Origin: Trogon surrucura
Taxonomy: Eukaryota; Chordata; Aves; Trogoniformes; Trogonidae
Assembly (NCBI GenBank): GCA_020746105.1
Contig: CM036639.1
Coordinates: 2,170,001-2,234,000 of the forward strand
Direction of reading: 5' to 3'
Length of the DNA: 64,000 nucleotides
Below, piece by piece: positions 9,926-22,688 of this stretch; within the stretch, counting starts at the first letter, position 1, and every line of letters starts with the position of its first letter. A program made the position numbers and the translations under genes. The notes below the pieces were generated by a model. The model was not told the DNA's origin. It searched no databases and worked only from the letters and a program-made list of their open reading frames with translations.

Positions 9926-11535
9926 TTTCAACAGACAACCCTTAAGCAAGGAAATAAAATAACTACTGTAAGAACAAAGAAAGATCTCCGGAGAGGAGGG
10001 GTGAGGTGGGAGGGAGGGATTAGCTATAGTTCTTCTAATTCAGGACTATACAATTACAGTCTGGTTCTGCTCTCATGCCTCCAGTAGAACTAATTACATT
10101 ATTCATAAGTACGAAGGTAACATAAAACTACTGGTCTTTCTAAATTACAATAACTAAAATAAGCTTGTTTTACAATGACAAGGAAACACAATGTCCTTTG
10201 TAACAAGTAAATGCTAAAAAAGTACAATTTGATTCTTTTTTTTTTTCCTCATATAAATACATAATATTGGGGATAAATAATACAAAAAAAAAAAAAAGGA
10301 AAATACTTTAAACTGGCTATAACCAATAAATATATATGAATGTTCACCAGAACACACACCTATTGAAGGACGTCCCGACCGAGTTGGACGAAAGCCCTTC
10401 AAAGTTGTTTTTATACCCATTATATGTAAACTCTAAGTGCAACAAAGATGTCCAGGCAAGAAAGCATTAGCAAATGCTAGAGATCCATTCACTTCTGCTT
10501 CGATTGGAGGACATTCCATTTGTTCAAATATACCCTGTTTTCACGTAAGGTCAAGAGAAGAGGAGGAAAGAAGTGTAGGACTTCGAAGTCTTAAGATTGC
10601 TTTTCTGTTAAGGAACCCTAAGAAAAACACCCCCAAAACAAAACAAACCAACCAAACAAAAAAACCTCCGGCGTTGTCGAATGGAGACTTCATGTCATCA
10701 GAGGCAAAGGTGGGAAAATATTCAGACCTGTCAACTCTTTCTTCCTCTCTTTGGACTGCTCTTGTTGTTGGTAGGGGGCTTTAGGCATCTCAGAAAACAT
10801 TTTTCCCAAACCTTTTGCAATTTTAAACCTCTCTCATTCGATTTTTCTTTTTTTTTTTTTTTAATTATAATTATTATTTTTGAGAGGAGAGGAAAGGACC
10901 GGAGGGGAAGAGCGTGAAATCCCACGCGCTGGCAGGTGTGTATATTTGCAGTTTGTGTGGGGACCAGTGGAAGTTACTCAACGAAACTCCTCCAAAGGCT
11001 GGAAAGTGTGAGGTTCCTCTCGAGAAGTTGGGGAGGAGGGTAGTTTTCTTGCGAATCTCCTTCGATTGCATATGTGTACATGTCTGCACGTTTACGTAGA
11101 TGCAGAGACACCAACTGTAAAGACTTGGCTGGCTGACTATTCTCCTTTCCAGCGTCCAAGAATTTTCAGCAATGAACTGCACATGGTTTTCAAACGAAGG
11201 ACGTTGCTGCTGAAAATTTGCTCGATTCCCACAAAACTACCACAAACCAATTTCAGAAGCATTTGTGTTGAAACACAGGAGGTATATCTCTTCAGAGAGA
11301 GAGAGAGAGCTGCTTTTGGCAGCAAGTACTGAAACAGTTGGAAATTGTGCCTAGTAAACCCCAGAAATAATAATAATAATAGCAAGCACAACAACCTGCT
11401 AGAAATTGCCCTGTTGAAGAAAGAAAGAAAATAGCTCAACACAAATGTTCCTGAAGCCGAACCTGCTCTCTTCCCCTCTCTCATACCCCGGAGCGGGGTC
11501 CCATCTGCTTCACCTGAGCCCGTCCCCGCTCCCTA
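9926..11535 (-). other. HOXB3: HOXB3 3' UTR (inferred extent)
   Basis: Non-coding, AT-rich sequence between the HOXB3 stop and the candidate AATAAA, with several A/T homopolymers (10242-10250, 10284-10298, 10846-10862) and a short GA run at 11296-11309. No coding potential is seen in either strand. Confidence 0.5.
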
Positions 11536-13833
11536 TCACAGGTGGGTCAGCTTGGGCGCCTCTTGGATTCTGCCCTGAGAAGAAGCATGATGCGTGGAAA
11601 GGTCTGTGTAGGTGGGATGTGTCTCGCATGGTCCGTGGTGCTGGCTCGGGGGCATCTGCGGCGGCCCGTTGTAGTCCATGTTGGCTGCCTGGTGATGGGG
11701 CAGGTGGTTGAGACCATAAAGGGACGGGCCAGAGGTGGGCATAGAATCCACATAGTTGCCTCCAACATAGACGGGGCTTCCCTGCATACTGGGAGTTCCG
11801 TAGGCCACCCCGTTCCCTTGTAAGATGTGTGGGTCGTACTCGGGGGCCGTGTTGGCGTATTTCTGTTGGGAGGGGCAGCCTTTGATGGGGTTTTGGTAGT
11901 TAGTTGACATGGCATAGGCATTTTGGTGGGGTTTATTGAAGGAAGGCGGCGAAGGGGCATCATAGTTACTGCTCATGGTGTGCAAGGCGTTCATAAATCC
12001 AGCGGAGGATTGCATGGGCTGGGGTGGGCTGCCGGTGGGGGAAGGCCCTCCAGAGGAAGAACCCATGCCTTTTGACTTCTGGTCTTTCTTATATTTCATC
12101 CTCCTGTTCTGGAACCAGATCTTGATCTGCCTCTCGCTGAGGTTCAGCAGGTTGGCCATCTCCACGCGCCGGGGTCTGCACAGGTAGCGGTTGAAGTGGA
12201 ATTCCTTCTCCAGCTCCACCAGCTGAGCGCTGGTGTAGGCTGTGCGGGCTCTCTTGGAGGCTGAGGAGCCTGGAGGGCTTTTCTCACCGCTGCAGGTTTC
12301 TGCTGGCCGTGAAATGAAATAAAAGATAATTACTTACATGCAGAAATTGAATGCATCGTTTCTTAATAAATCCTGGAACAGGCACAAGAGTTCGACCCCC
12401 CTCCCCTTCCCTCACCCCTCTGCATTAGCCTGCACTCCATAATCATGTCATTTATTAAGAGTTCTGTTCTCCAAAGCTGCCCCTGGTTTATGAAAATTTG
12501 ATCATGTCATGTAGAAAAGGATTCCAGGGCCATTTATTTAGGAGTCGATTATTTCCAACAGATAATTTTGAGAAAATAATATTTGGCAGGGGGGCAGTCA
12601 CTGCAAAGCCAATTAATACTAGCATGGGCCAGTGTTGGGAGGGATTTTGTTTGCCGAGGTATGAATGCACACACGCACACGTGTGCACATCTTGTGTGTG
12701 TCTTGTATTTGTGCAGCACAAATATTTGCACGTGCAATGTTACGCACCAAATGGCATTTGTACCTACGTTTTCGGGAGATAAAATTACACGTAATGTACA
12801 AAAGTACATTAATAAATAGTGAAGCGTGTGCTGCAAAATTTATATGAATGTATTTGTCAAACCAGTGGTATTTCCCTATTGCTTTTTTTCCTTGATTGTG
12901 TTAGAGGTGTGTGTGTATGTCTGCAACAATACGCGTGTGTTTATGCACATGCTCTATATGTGCTCACATACACTCAGCACCACGTTTACTGCTGCGTCTG
13001 CAGCCGGGGAGGTGGGAAGAGAACAAGCGTTCCCTTTTAGCATCACTAGGTTGAGCAGTGGGTGTACATTTCCATGGATCTGTATCTGCACAGCCAGACG
13101 TCGGCCGTGTACAACCACCTCGTTGTATTTCCCTGTGGTGCTCTGGGGATGCTTAAAACAAACCAAGAGTGCGCAGCCAGCGCTGCAGGCTGAGCCAAGG
13201 CTTGCTCAGCCTGGCCGGGGCACGCGGTTGGCAGCCTCGGGGTCACACCCAGCGCCAGGAACCTTGCTAGATCCTTGCTGGATCCTCGCTGCATCCTCTT
13301 CCTCTCTCCCATCCCTCCAAACAAGACACCCCCAGCCTGTGTCTTCGTTAACTCTGTTTAAAAAAAGCGTCGAGCTGCAAAAAGCAGAGCAGGGTACCTG
13401 TGCTAGGGGAGCTGTTTTTCTGTTTGGAGTTTTGTCTCGATTCTTTCATCCAGGGGAAAATCTGCTTGGTGAGACTGGCGTTTGCACTGAGGTTGGCTTT
13501 GCTGGGGGCAGTTTTCCCGCTCCCCGACTGGTTATTGCTGTTGCTACTGGTGCTGTTGGCAGCGGGGTTTGGGGGCGGCGAGACGGGAGGTGGCGGGTGG
13601 TGCTCCTGGGGCAAACTCGGACGCATGCAGCTCCCGTTCAGGTCTTTACTTTTTGCGTGCGGGGTCGTGTTGCCAAGAGACTGGAGGGAGCAGGCGGACC
13701 TCTGGTAGTCGTTCTCCACATGAGAGGCTGGCTGGAAGGGCTGCTGGGGACCCTCGTAGCCGAATCCGTTGGCATTCCCATAGGAGTAACCCCCAAAGAG
13801 CGTGGAGCTGTCGTAGTAAGTTGTCTTCTGCAT
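11536..13833 (-). CDS. HOXB3: Homeobox protein Hox-B3
   Basis: HOXB3 is a group-3 Hox transcription factor acting in the caudal hindbrain (r5 and behind) and pharyngeal region. Exon 1 is 13833-13398 and exon 2 is 12299-11536 (or from 12302), giving 399 aa (or 400), shorter than the 431 aa of human because the poly-Gly linker is absent. The start [20 protein letters not shown] is the conserved N-terminus. The hexapeptide IFPWMK is at 125-130 and the homeodomain at about 160-219 with [11 protein letters not shown]. The long C-terminal tail ends in [13 protein letters not shown], a HOXB3 signature. The 1095-nt intron has donor CAG/GTACCC; its acceptor is a tandem CAGCAG, so a single Ala after residue 145 may be optional. 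A poly-Pro and Ser/Asn-rich linker lies at 79-105. Confidence 0.97.
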
Positions 13834-13885
13834 CTCTGGGGCACCCCAAAATGATTTTTCCGGCTACCAGGGTCTTGACACCCCT

Positions 13886-13945
13886 ATGGCAGAACATTGG
13901 CACCCCAAGGCCACGTGACAGGCCGTTTCCAGCTGTCTATTGGAA
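13886..13945 (-). promoter_or_regulatory. HOXB3: HOXB3 proximal promoter module
   Basis: Within 110 bases upstream of the HOXB3 ATG, the plus strand holds CCACGTGACAG (13911-13921), which merges an E-box with a PREP/MEIS-type TGACAG. CCAAT boxes read on the minus strand lie at 13886-13890 and 13939-13943. The 11-mer differs by one base from CCATGTGACAG at the HOXB4 promoter. HOXB3 also has distal promoters in other amniotes, so this may be only one of several start regions. Confidence 0.5.
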
Positions 13946-16900
13946 GCTGACCTGAAAGGTTAGGAGAAAACACACAATAATAGTACCCAGCCTATGAATC
14001 CATCTTGGAGCCTGAAAGGCCCATGACATGAATAGGGTCCCGCAGAACAGGGCGAACAGATGCTTTGAGCAGATTTTGTCCTGTCTGCAGCCTAAGGAGG
14101 CTCAGCAAATGTTACAGTACAAAAGTGTTGAGACGATTTTGGGGGGTAGTTTTCCTGGCTGGTTGGTTACATATTTTTTTTTTTTTTCACTTAGAGGATA
14201 ACACCCAGGATGTATAAGCACACATATGGTCTCTAAGTACATGTGGTTTCAACCATATATGTCTATTTACTTCTATATTTATCTGTATACATGCATACAC
14301 TCCTACATAAATGTGTGTGTGCACTCACGTAGGTGTGTGTCATGTGCACGTATCCACATGCACATCCAGATACCACACACACTAATGTAAATATAAGAAC
14401 ACAGAATGGATAAGTTCTAGCCACAAGCATGAAAGGAATGGAAGCCTGGCTTTCTTACCCCTGACCTATTCACATCAGCCATTCACGCACATAAAAACCA
14501 GCACGATGTTTTGCTATCAGAAATTAAAAGTCTGCTAAGTTTATTGTAGGGCCTCTGTCTGGCATATTTGGGTTTAACCTGAAAACAGCAACTAGTCGGC
14601 ATGTTTTATCCAGGTAACGGTGTCCTGACACAGTTGGCTTGCTTTTCTGTTTACACAGGGACTCACAATGTCTTTGGAATTCCGTGCAAATATTTCAAGC
14701 AGATTTAAGCAAGGGCATGAATTCAAGAATGTGCTTCCTTTGGCCTGGTTGTTAGTCTCTCCCTCTGCGGAAACACAGGTTGTACTTAGAAAACATATCC
14801 CTCTCTTGCCTGTGCTTTTTTTTTTTTTTGTAATCATCGGTCCTGGATCTGGAACCACCATTGGCAGGATTTTATTTCAAACCCAGTTTAATTGCTGGTT
14901 TTGTTTTGCTTTGTTTTGCCTCGGAAAACAAATGCTCCACCAGGCCATTTGCTCTTAACTTTCTACCCCTTTGATTTTTTGTCTTTCCTCTCTCCCTCAA
15001 CCCAAGCTCAAAAAGTCTAAAAACCCAATCCAAAGCCTCCAATTACCAAATGAAACCTTCCTTTTTTCTTTCTCTCTCTGACCTTTTTAATTTTCTTTAT
15101 CTCCCTCTTCCTCTTCCGTTTCTCGAAGCATAAACTTTCTCTGCCATAAAGACAGAGTGGAAATACCCTTCGAAATATGAAAACTATCCTGACCTGAAAA
15201 TAATCTGATGTGTGAGGATCAATCAAGCAGCACATATATTTTAAAAAGGCAGGGACTTCTCTGCAGCTCAGAGTTTGCTGCAGTGAGGAGCCACTGGGCA
15301 TTTTGTTTTGAAATTGATATCCCTTGTATATTTAATTGTATCTCTTGTATATTTAATTTTATCTGGGCTCTTCCATTCTCGAAAATAAAATAAAATAAAC
15401 TCGGTGGAGATAAAAGTCTAATGTGATATTTCTAAGTACCGGGGTTTAACAGAAGCCACAGTTCGACAATAAATAACATCTTTTTTTTCCCCTTCCTTGA
15501 CTGCTGTGTTCTTATGTCATGTCATATGAAACCTCCATATACTTCTAACACAGCCTCAGCCAACGTGTCCACGAAGGGACTGCTTCGCTTTTTTTTACAC
15601 TGATTAAATCCTTTATGCATTCCCAAATCTGTATTGTATCTTCCACGGAGATGTATTATTGTCTACCGAGAGGATGATATCCTTGCAGGGAGTTATTCTC
15701 ATTTGGTTTCCTCGCCATGATAAATATGTCTTATTAAAAAAAAAAAAAGTAGACTCCGCTAACCCGAGCCGAGAAGCTGTGAATTAATTAACAAACAGCA
15801 GCGACGTTATTATGAATAGGTTTGTTGAAAATATCTACGAGGGCAGAGGTGGGAATTTCTCTGAGGCCTGCCTCTCTGGCATAGGTTTCTTAAAAAAAAA
15901 AAAAAAGAAAAACAAAAATACCCAACCAAAATAACCCACCGCTAACAAAACAAACCCAGACCAGGACTGAGCAGAGAGGCTCAGTTAAAGAAGCTAAAAA
16001 TAACAGCGGCGATTTTTTTTTTTTTAAAATGTCCATAAAATAAATTTACAATCTCCTTCGCCCAAAAGCTCACTTGCTTGTGGCTTCCACTGAAGATTTG
16101 CTTTTGTACCTCATCTCTCAGCGCCTCACAAATGCCGCTCATTTATCTTCGCCGAGGACGGCCGCAATCCTAATTATTTACTCCAAGGAATTGTTTAAAA
16201 AAAAAAAAAAATCTCAGGCAGAATAATAAATATTCGATTATCTCCCGTTCCAATTAAACCCGAGCAGGATCCGCGCTGGGGTGTTTCATCACGTTCCAAG
16301 TTTCACTTTGCGAGCGGTAACATTTAACCACAAACTCTTTGCCTGCAACTTTTGAGTGCGAGGGTTTAGAGACAATTAAAAAAAAAAGAAAAAAAAAGAA
16401 AAGAAAAGAAGAAGAAATCGGGAGAAGGTGCGAGAGGGAAAAGGCTGCGGGGAGGAGGATGCTCAGGAAAAAAAATCGGGCGGTCGGGTGGAAAAGATAA
16501 AAGAAATCTAAGGCAGAGGTATTCTCCTGTAACGCCATCCCCTCCATGTTGGAAATCCTAAATTCACAACCTGAGTGTGTTTATGAAGAAGAGCAGCGCC
16601 TTTCCCCTCCCCCCGCCCCCTCCCAAGCTATATTTCCCAGAGCCAGCGAAACCAGGCAGAGCCCCGCTTTTAATTTAAATTATTATTAATAATAAATATT
16701 CTAAACGTGCCCTTAACAATAGGTCGGCAGCTCAGGAAGAGCTCAAATCCCAGCGACTGCCTTTGCGGTGGATATGCCTGGGAAATAGAGACACATTCCT
16801 AAAATTTCCCTCTTCCCTCCCCCCACAACCGAGCTTCACCCCAACCAGAACGCCCCAGTTGTAAAACAGGGGAGAAAAAAAGGGCCCTGGATGAGGGCTG

Positions 16901-17689
16901 CAAAAGAGTCTCTGCGTGGAAGGAAGCTTAAAGCTTGTGAACTCTTCTTGAACCGAGATTGGAGTCATATGGTCATAAATCATTGGGACATATACTCCGC
17001 CATTCACAAAGTGATAGCCTATTTGAGTCCGGCTTACCTTAGTCTCTGACGAGCAAAGCACAGGCAGACATAATATATTTTCACATCCAGCATCCACGCA
17101 ATCAATAAGCAAGGAATGACCCCCTTCCTTGAAAAACGTTAAAGGAATATACGAGAGAGAGGAAAAAAAATCCAGCATATGCATGTATATATGTATAAAA
17201 AACAGCCAAAACAGAGGGGGAGGGGGCTCAGCCAGTGGAGCTTTCGGTTACGGCAGCTCAAATTGTCTCTCTGTCTCCGTTTGGGGGAGAAAAAAAAAAA
17301 ATCAAGATGCTTTCCAGCTTCCAAGATGTGCAGAAAAGCTCAGGGCTTTGAATGGACAAACCCTGAGATTCTAGTTGCCCTATAGACTGGTACGCGCTGC
17401 TCACTGATAACAATGGCCTCTGCTTTACCACAGCAAAGGGGAAGAAGGGAAAGGAGAAGGGAAAAAAAAAAAAAAAAAGAAGAAAGAAAGAAAAGCTGAA
17501 CACAACACACACCCCCCCCCCCCCTTTTTAACTATGCAATGCTTGGCTGGGATTAAAATAATAACGAAAAGAATCCAGGCTACGGGGGGTGGGGGTGGGT
17601 GAAGGGGGGGGGGAATAAAGCGGAGGGGATATTTAAAAATAAAGATTTGGTTTGGATTGCCGGGCAAAGCACAGCGAGCCTCCCAAACA
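13946..17689. other. HOXB3 upstream intergenic DNA, part 1
   Basis: No coding gene is seen. The block has a T-rich and TG/CA-rich patch at 14160-14400, AT-rich conserved-looking sequence at 15590-16250 (TAATTA, TTTATTA and GAATAGG cores), and A-rich homopolymers at 15736-15748, 15892-15906, 16198-16210 and 17463-17478. Distal HOXB3 5' UTR exons could lie here but cannot be recognised without transcript data. Confidence 0.55.
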
Positions 17690-17830
17690 GCGTCACTAGT
17701 GAAAAATTATGCTAATTGCAGACGTGGTGGACAGAGGCCTAGGCAGAAAGATAGCAAAGCTTGCCTTTGATTCACGTGTTTTAACAATTAGGTGTCAATT
17801 TATGCTAATAAACCGTTTCAACATAGTCAT
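17690..17830. promoter_or_regulatory. Candidate enhancer with duplicated octamer-like motif
   Basis: The 10-mer TTATGCTAAT occurs twice on the same strand, at 17707-17716 and 17800-17809. ATGCTAAT is a close variant of the POU octamer ATGCAAAT. An E-box CACGTG (17773-17778) lies between them. The block is AT-rich between GC-rich neighbours and has the look of a conserved enhancer. Conservation is not tested here. Confidence 0.4.
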
Positions 17831-20800
17831 AGTCCCCCCCCTCCCCTTCCGCGGCGGCAATCGCGGCTCTTTCAATAGCTGATGCTTTTCCTCCCCCGGC
17901 CCTTGGGCTGCGTTTGGCTTCTCGCAGAGTGTGTCGTCCCCCCCCCATATGAAACCCACCTTTTGGGGGGCCCAGGGCAGGGAACAGGAGCCTCAGGCTC
18001 CGGGGTTTGCAAGGGAGAAGGGAAAAAAAAAAAAAAAAAAAATCTCTTGTGTTGATGCAACTCCGCGGTCCCGCGGAACTTCGGCGTAAAGTTGGTGCGT
18101 CCCGGGGTCTGGGGGCTCCTCTCGGCCTCCACCGAGGAGTAGGTGCGGGGTTGGGGAGGGGGAGGTTTCAGGGCGCAAATCACCCCCGGGGGAAGGCGAG
18201 GCAGCGAGGTGTTGAGCAATAAAGATGATTATTATTGCTATTATTAATAACGGCGTTCCTGCTCTGCGAGGCGCTGCTGCTGTCGCCACGGGAGATTTAT
18301 GCCTTTCCCCGCTCCCACCCGGCTGCCGAAAGCAGAAACTCGCCAAGATGCGTTTTGGTGGAAAGTCCGTGACGAGGAGGGGCTGGCGAGTGGGAGGAAG
18401 GCAGGGCAAGGAATTTAGGTGTCTGTACTTTTTTTTTTAACTCTTTTTTTACTTTTTTTTTTTTTTTCCCTTCCCCCGTAAGTGCTACTTTTGTTTCACA
18501 TCGCGATTATCTTCCCTCACTCCTCTGGGTTAAGTGCTGACGGGGGGGGAATTTACGTTTAGCAAAGCAAGAAAAAGAGGAACCACAAAGGCTCTTTGGA
18601 CTTCGCTGGGAAGGTACGATCAGTCGGGGGGTGTGCATGGTCCTATTTTTTTTTTTTATGTGTGTGTGTGCGTGCACCCTTAGGCTGGCAACTCTGGAAA
18701 GAAAAAGAAGGGTGTCCAAGTAAACATCTGACTTTGGAGAGGACTTGCTCTGGGCTGGACAGACAAGGTTTTCTAGGTGATGGATAAAGCCTTATCCCAA
18801 GGACTACGGTGTTTCCAGCTATTGTTCTGGTTGCAGCTTTCAGATCCCAGACGTCAGAGTTTCGACCAGGGGACACCATGATTGCAATATTTTTTTTTCA
18901 TCCCCCCCATCTGACTTTCTCTGAATTGCTCCAACATAAATCTTCTACTACAGGATGGTTCCTATTCTGGAACCCCGGCGCTGAAATTCCAAGGAAGGAA
19001 AGAGGAAAAAAAAAAAAGTCGTGGACTGTTCTTTTAAAAGCTTCTCTGTAGGTGAGGTACTCTATAGGTTTCTGAATATGGATCTTCTCTGACTTATTTG
19101 GAGTATCTAGGCAATCTGAAGTACCTCGGATTCTGCAAGTAACTTCTCTAAAGTGCAACATTTTTGTTATAACCTGAACTGGCAACCGAAAAAAAAAAAA
19201 AACCCAGCCTCAAAACCCTGATAAGAAGGTCGTTGCACGTTTATATGTTGAGCTCCTGTAAGTAGTTTTTTTAGGCTCCTCGTGTATTGCCATCTTTTCT
19301 TTGGTTGCAGCTTATTTTTCTTTAAAATGGAACTCCCTCGCACTCGGCACGAAATCAGCAGCAAATGTTGCAATCTGACTGGGTTTCCCTTCAAAGGGAT
19401 TACAGGAAATATCTTCCATTTAAAACACTCCCTCAAAGTTGCGGCCATAAATCACGAAGTTTAAAGACAAGCCAGTAGCAAAATGAAAATACTCAGCTGA
19501 AATCCGGGGCAGCCGTGCTTATTCTGGGGTTGGTGGAGGGGAGAGGAAAAAATAAAAATGTATTTGAGTGACTTTAGAGAAGGAATGTCCTCCAAGCCTG
19601 ATGTAGAGGGAGATCCGGAGACACACACAGACAGGGGACCAGGTAGGATATTCAGCAAAACTCACCAATTCTCGGATGTCTGGTCCAGCAAATACGAGGC
19701 AGCCGTGGACTTTGAGAAAAGAGAAGAACTGAGGAGAGAAAAAAAAAAAAAAAGAAAAAGAAAAAAAAAAAAGGAGGGAAGTATGAAACTTCAGTTAGGA
19801 AAGCGTGGACAAGGAGATTCATCGTAGAGAGAAACCTTTGGGTGGAAATGGGGAGAAGACAGGCTCTGATGAACAAAAGCCCCAGCATTTCCTCTGAGAT
19901 TATCTCCTCTCCGAGTAACCACAGCATTTCCAGGGATTACATGGGCTCCATCCACTGATAACCCGATATTCTCGTCAGAAGGGGTTTATTTCTGTAAATC
20001 TGATGCGATCTCCTGTCTCCCCGGCGTTTCCTTCAACTTTCTCCCGTGGAAACCCCGCGGGGAGGGAAACGCTTCGCCCGTTCTGGGGGTCGCGATAGTG
20101 ATGGAAACGGTTTGGTGTGAACCGTGGGGCCTTTGTCCACGGCCGGTGGCGAACTCCGACTGTAATTTTGAAAATAGACACATTGGGAAGGGTTTTTAGT
20201 GAAATCCTGGCAGTAATTTTGGAGTTAAATGAATTTAAGGGGTTGAATACACGTAGTTAACTAGCAGAGTAACAGTAGGGAAAATATGAGGCCCCTTTCC
20301 TGAAAGGCAGAAAAGCCTTCAGGATTCAGAATATGTTTTTTTCGTGTTTCTCCAATGTGGTCGGAGGATCGCCACGAACGGGGTGGGGGGAGGACGGAGA
20401 TACTTTATAGTGTACGAGGACACCATCCACACAGCAGTGATTTGGTATCAGAATTAACGGTATCAAGCCGTAAACATTTTTAAAGCCACGCCGAGATTTA
20501 TCACCGCAACTTTGGCACGAAGGACTCGAAAGGGGAGAAAGACGGGAAGAAAGAAAAAGCAATCTCATTTAAAATTATTTTCGTTTTGGGAAACATTCAG
20601 TCGCTTTAATAATCCTGTTTCCGTTCTGTATGTTGATGTTATTAATCTCAAATAAAAATGTTCCCCTCACACCCCTGCTCTGCTTGTGACAACATCCCCG
20701 AGTCCATAAATCACCCGCGGATGCTTCGTGACCTTCTCTAGTCGGCGGCCTATAGCTGTATTTTTTATTAGTATTATTATTACATGCGCGCACACTTTAA

Positions 20801-21634
20801 TACACAGCTTTGGCAATATTCCACTTACATCACAGCCTTCCCCGGTTAACTGGGGCTTTTCAGTTCCCTCTGTAGAGTACACGCAGAGATTTGTGAAGAG
20901 CGGGTGGGGGGGAGAGGAAAAAAAGAAAATGAAAAGAAAACGCCCTTTCTGCGCTGTGAGCTCAGCAAATGCAGGCTGAGCCTCGTCCAGTTCCTCCCAC
21001 GCCGGGCTCGGGGAGGAAAAGGAGAAGTGGGAGGTGGAGAAAAGAGGGAAAATCGTGTTTACTTGGAGTGGATGCAGGAGGGAGGAGGGGAAAAGAGAAA
21101 CAAACAACCAAAAAGGAGCTGGCGTAAATAACGGCTCCAGTAAGGAGGGCGAGCCGGGGGGGGGGTTGTTTGTTTTTCTTTGATTTTCATTTATTCCCTC
21201 CCAATACAAGCAGAAGTGGGATGGAGCGAGGTTTTGCCACACGCACACGGTGTTCTTTGTTTTGACGTGGTGGGTTGTTTTTTTTTTTTCTCTATTTGGT
21301 TTGCATTAATTTTTCTTTTGGAGGCGGTGCAGGTCCAGCCCGGCCCCTGCTCGTCCCGCATCTCCCGACGGACTCATGCCCCCCTGGGACAGGGCGGGGA
21401 TCCGCGCAGCACCCACCGCCTCCTCCCGCGGGGCTGCTCACCCCCCCTTGGCTTTTTTTTTTTTTTTCTTTGTCTAAAGGGAAGGAGTTTGGGGTTTTCC
21501 ACTCCACAGAGAGCCCGAGGGAAGGCAGAGCTCCGAGAAGGAGGGGAGAGTTATGGAGGCTCCAGGACCTCCTGAAACTGCAAACAGAAGCCAGCCCGGA
21601 TAAGAAATCAAAATGAAACTGAGTGAGCGGCGGG
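17831..21634. other. HOXB3-HOXB4 intergenic DNA, part 2
   Basis: No gene is seen. It contains a GC-rich patch at 17840-18200, several poly-A/T runs (18019-18041, 18448-18467, 19188-19201, 19740-19771) and short TG repeats at 18660-18670. All open frames are short, low in complexity and unsupported. Confidence 0.55.
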
Positions 21635-21720
21635 TTTGCCTTGACAGATTAGACCTTTTTCTCCCCCTGACCTTTGCTTAGAAGAGCCATAACTCACCAG
21701 GTTAATGATCAATCAGCGGA
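21635..21720. promoter_or_regulatory. Candidate HOX/PBX-MEIS enhancer, HOXB3 upstream
   Basis: TGATCAATCA (21706-21715) reads TGATTGATCA on the minus strand, a full HOX/PBX consensus for anterior Hox proteins. It is preceded by a PREP/MEIS core TGACAG at 21642-21647 and by TGACCTTTGC, a nuclear-receptor-like half site, at 21668. It lies 7.9 kb upstream of HOXB3, where auto- and cross-regulatory hindbrain elements are expected. The assignment is inferred. Confidence 0.4.
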
Positions 21721-21739
21721 AGTGCTTTGGAATTGTCTC

Positions 21740-21767
21740 AAAAAAAAAAAAAAAAAAAAAAAAAAAA
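21740..21767. repeat. Poly-A run (28 A)
   Basis: Uninterrupted A tract immediately after the 21.6-21.7 kb HOX/PBX-type cluster. No retroposon body or target-site duplication is apparent beside it. Confidence 0.85.
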
Positions 21768-22104
21768 GGAAAATCCACTAAAACAAAAACAACAACCGAG
21801 TGAACACACAACTCCCAGGTTTCTGCCTGGGCTGGGTCCTCCCGACCCCCGCAGCACCCCATTCCCACGGGTCCGCCCGTCGCCAAAAGTGTCTCCTCTC
21901 CCCAGCGGGAGGGAAAGTGCGGCTGGGGGTTCCGGGGGGGGGGGCACGGAGGGTGTCTGGGGGGGAGAGGAGGCGGCAGTTTGCGATATCAGCGTGCTAC
22001 AAATAGCTATTTTGGCAGCAGCTCGCCAGAGTCGGGCTGGGAATCTCCACTTTCCTTCTCTCCCTCCCCCTCCTCTTCCAAATGCCAAAAAAATAGCTTG
22101 AATT

Positions 22105-22165
22105 ACGCGCTCACGTGACTGGGACGCGTCAAGCTTTTGCCTATTTTATACAAAATTGGGAACTG
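22105..22165. promoter_or_regulatory. Possible distal HOXB3 promoter element
   Basis: An E-box CACGTGAC (22112-22119) is followed by TATTTTATAC, which reads TATAAAA on the minus strand, and ATTGG (a CCAAT box on minus). GC-rich sequence lies on both sides (21820-22000 and 22540-22640). The parts resemble a Hox promoter, but their order is not the usual one. Confidence 0.25.
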
Positions 22166-22685
22166 GTCGGTCCCCCCTCCAGTCCCACCAATTCCCTCAC
22201 CAGCAAACTCCCTCAATTTTGCGGGGAGCAGAGCTGGGGACGCCCCTCGCTCCCTACTGCTGCAGGTGGGGCTTCCCTGACCTTTTGGGGCATTCTAGGC
22301 TGCTTTTTCTTTTTCTTTTTCTTTTATTATTTTTTACCTTTTATTTTTCCTTTTACTTTTTGTCTTTTAACCTGAAGGCGAAGCAAGCGACCGAATACTA
22401 ACGAGGAAAGCGACGGCAGCAGTTACCGCTCCCAAAGCTTTAGCAGCGTCCGGCCAAAAGGCAAAGACGAAGGAAATAGAAGGGAGGAAATAACGGGTTT
22501 GGGGGCACAGGGAAAAACAGAAAAAGGATTCTCTGCCTCCCCGGAGCGGGGCGACTCCCAGAGGCCCCGGGAATGGGCTCCTCGACCCCCACCCTGCTCC
22601 CGGAGCCGCTCCCGGCCCCGAGGGTGCGACTCTTACGCTCACGTCCAGGTTTCCCGTTTCTTCCCATTTTTACCCTCGCCCTTCC

Positions 22686-22688
<3 letters not shown>

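Noticed and set aside
12826-13854. 342-codon open frame on the plus strand across HOXB3 exon 1
   Set aside because: It is the antisense shadow of HOXB3 exon 1 and its upstream region; the sequence has no recognisable domain and the sense frame is clearly HOXB3.
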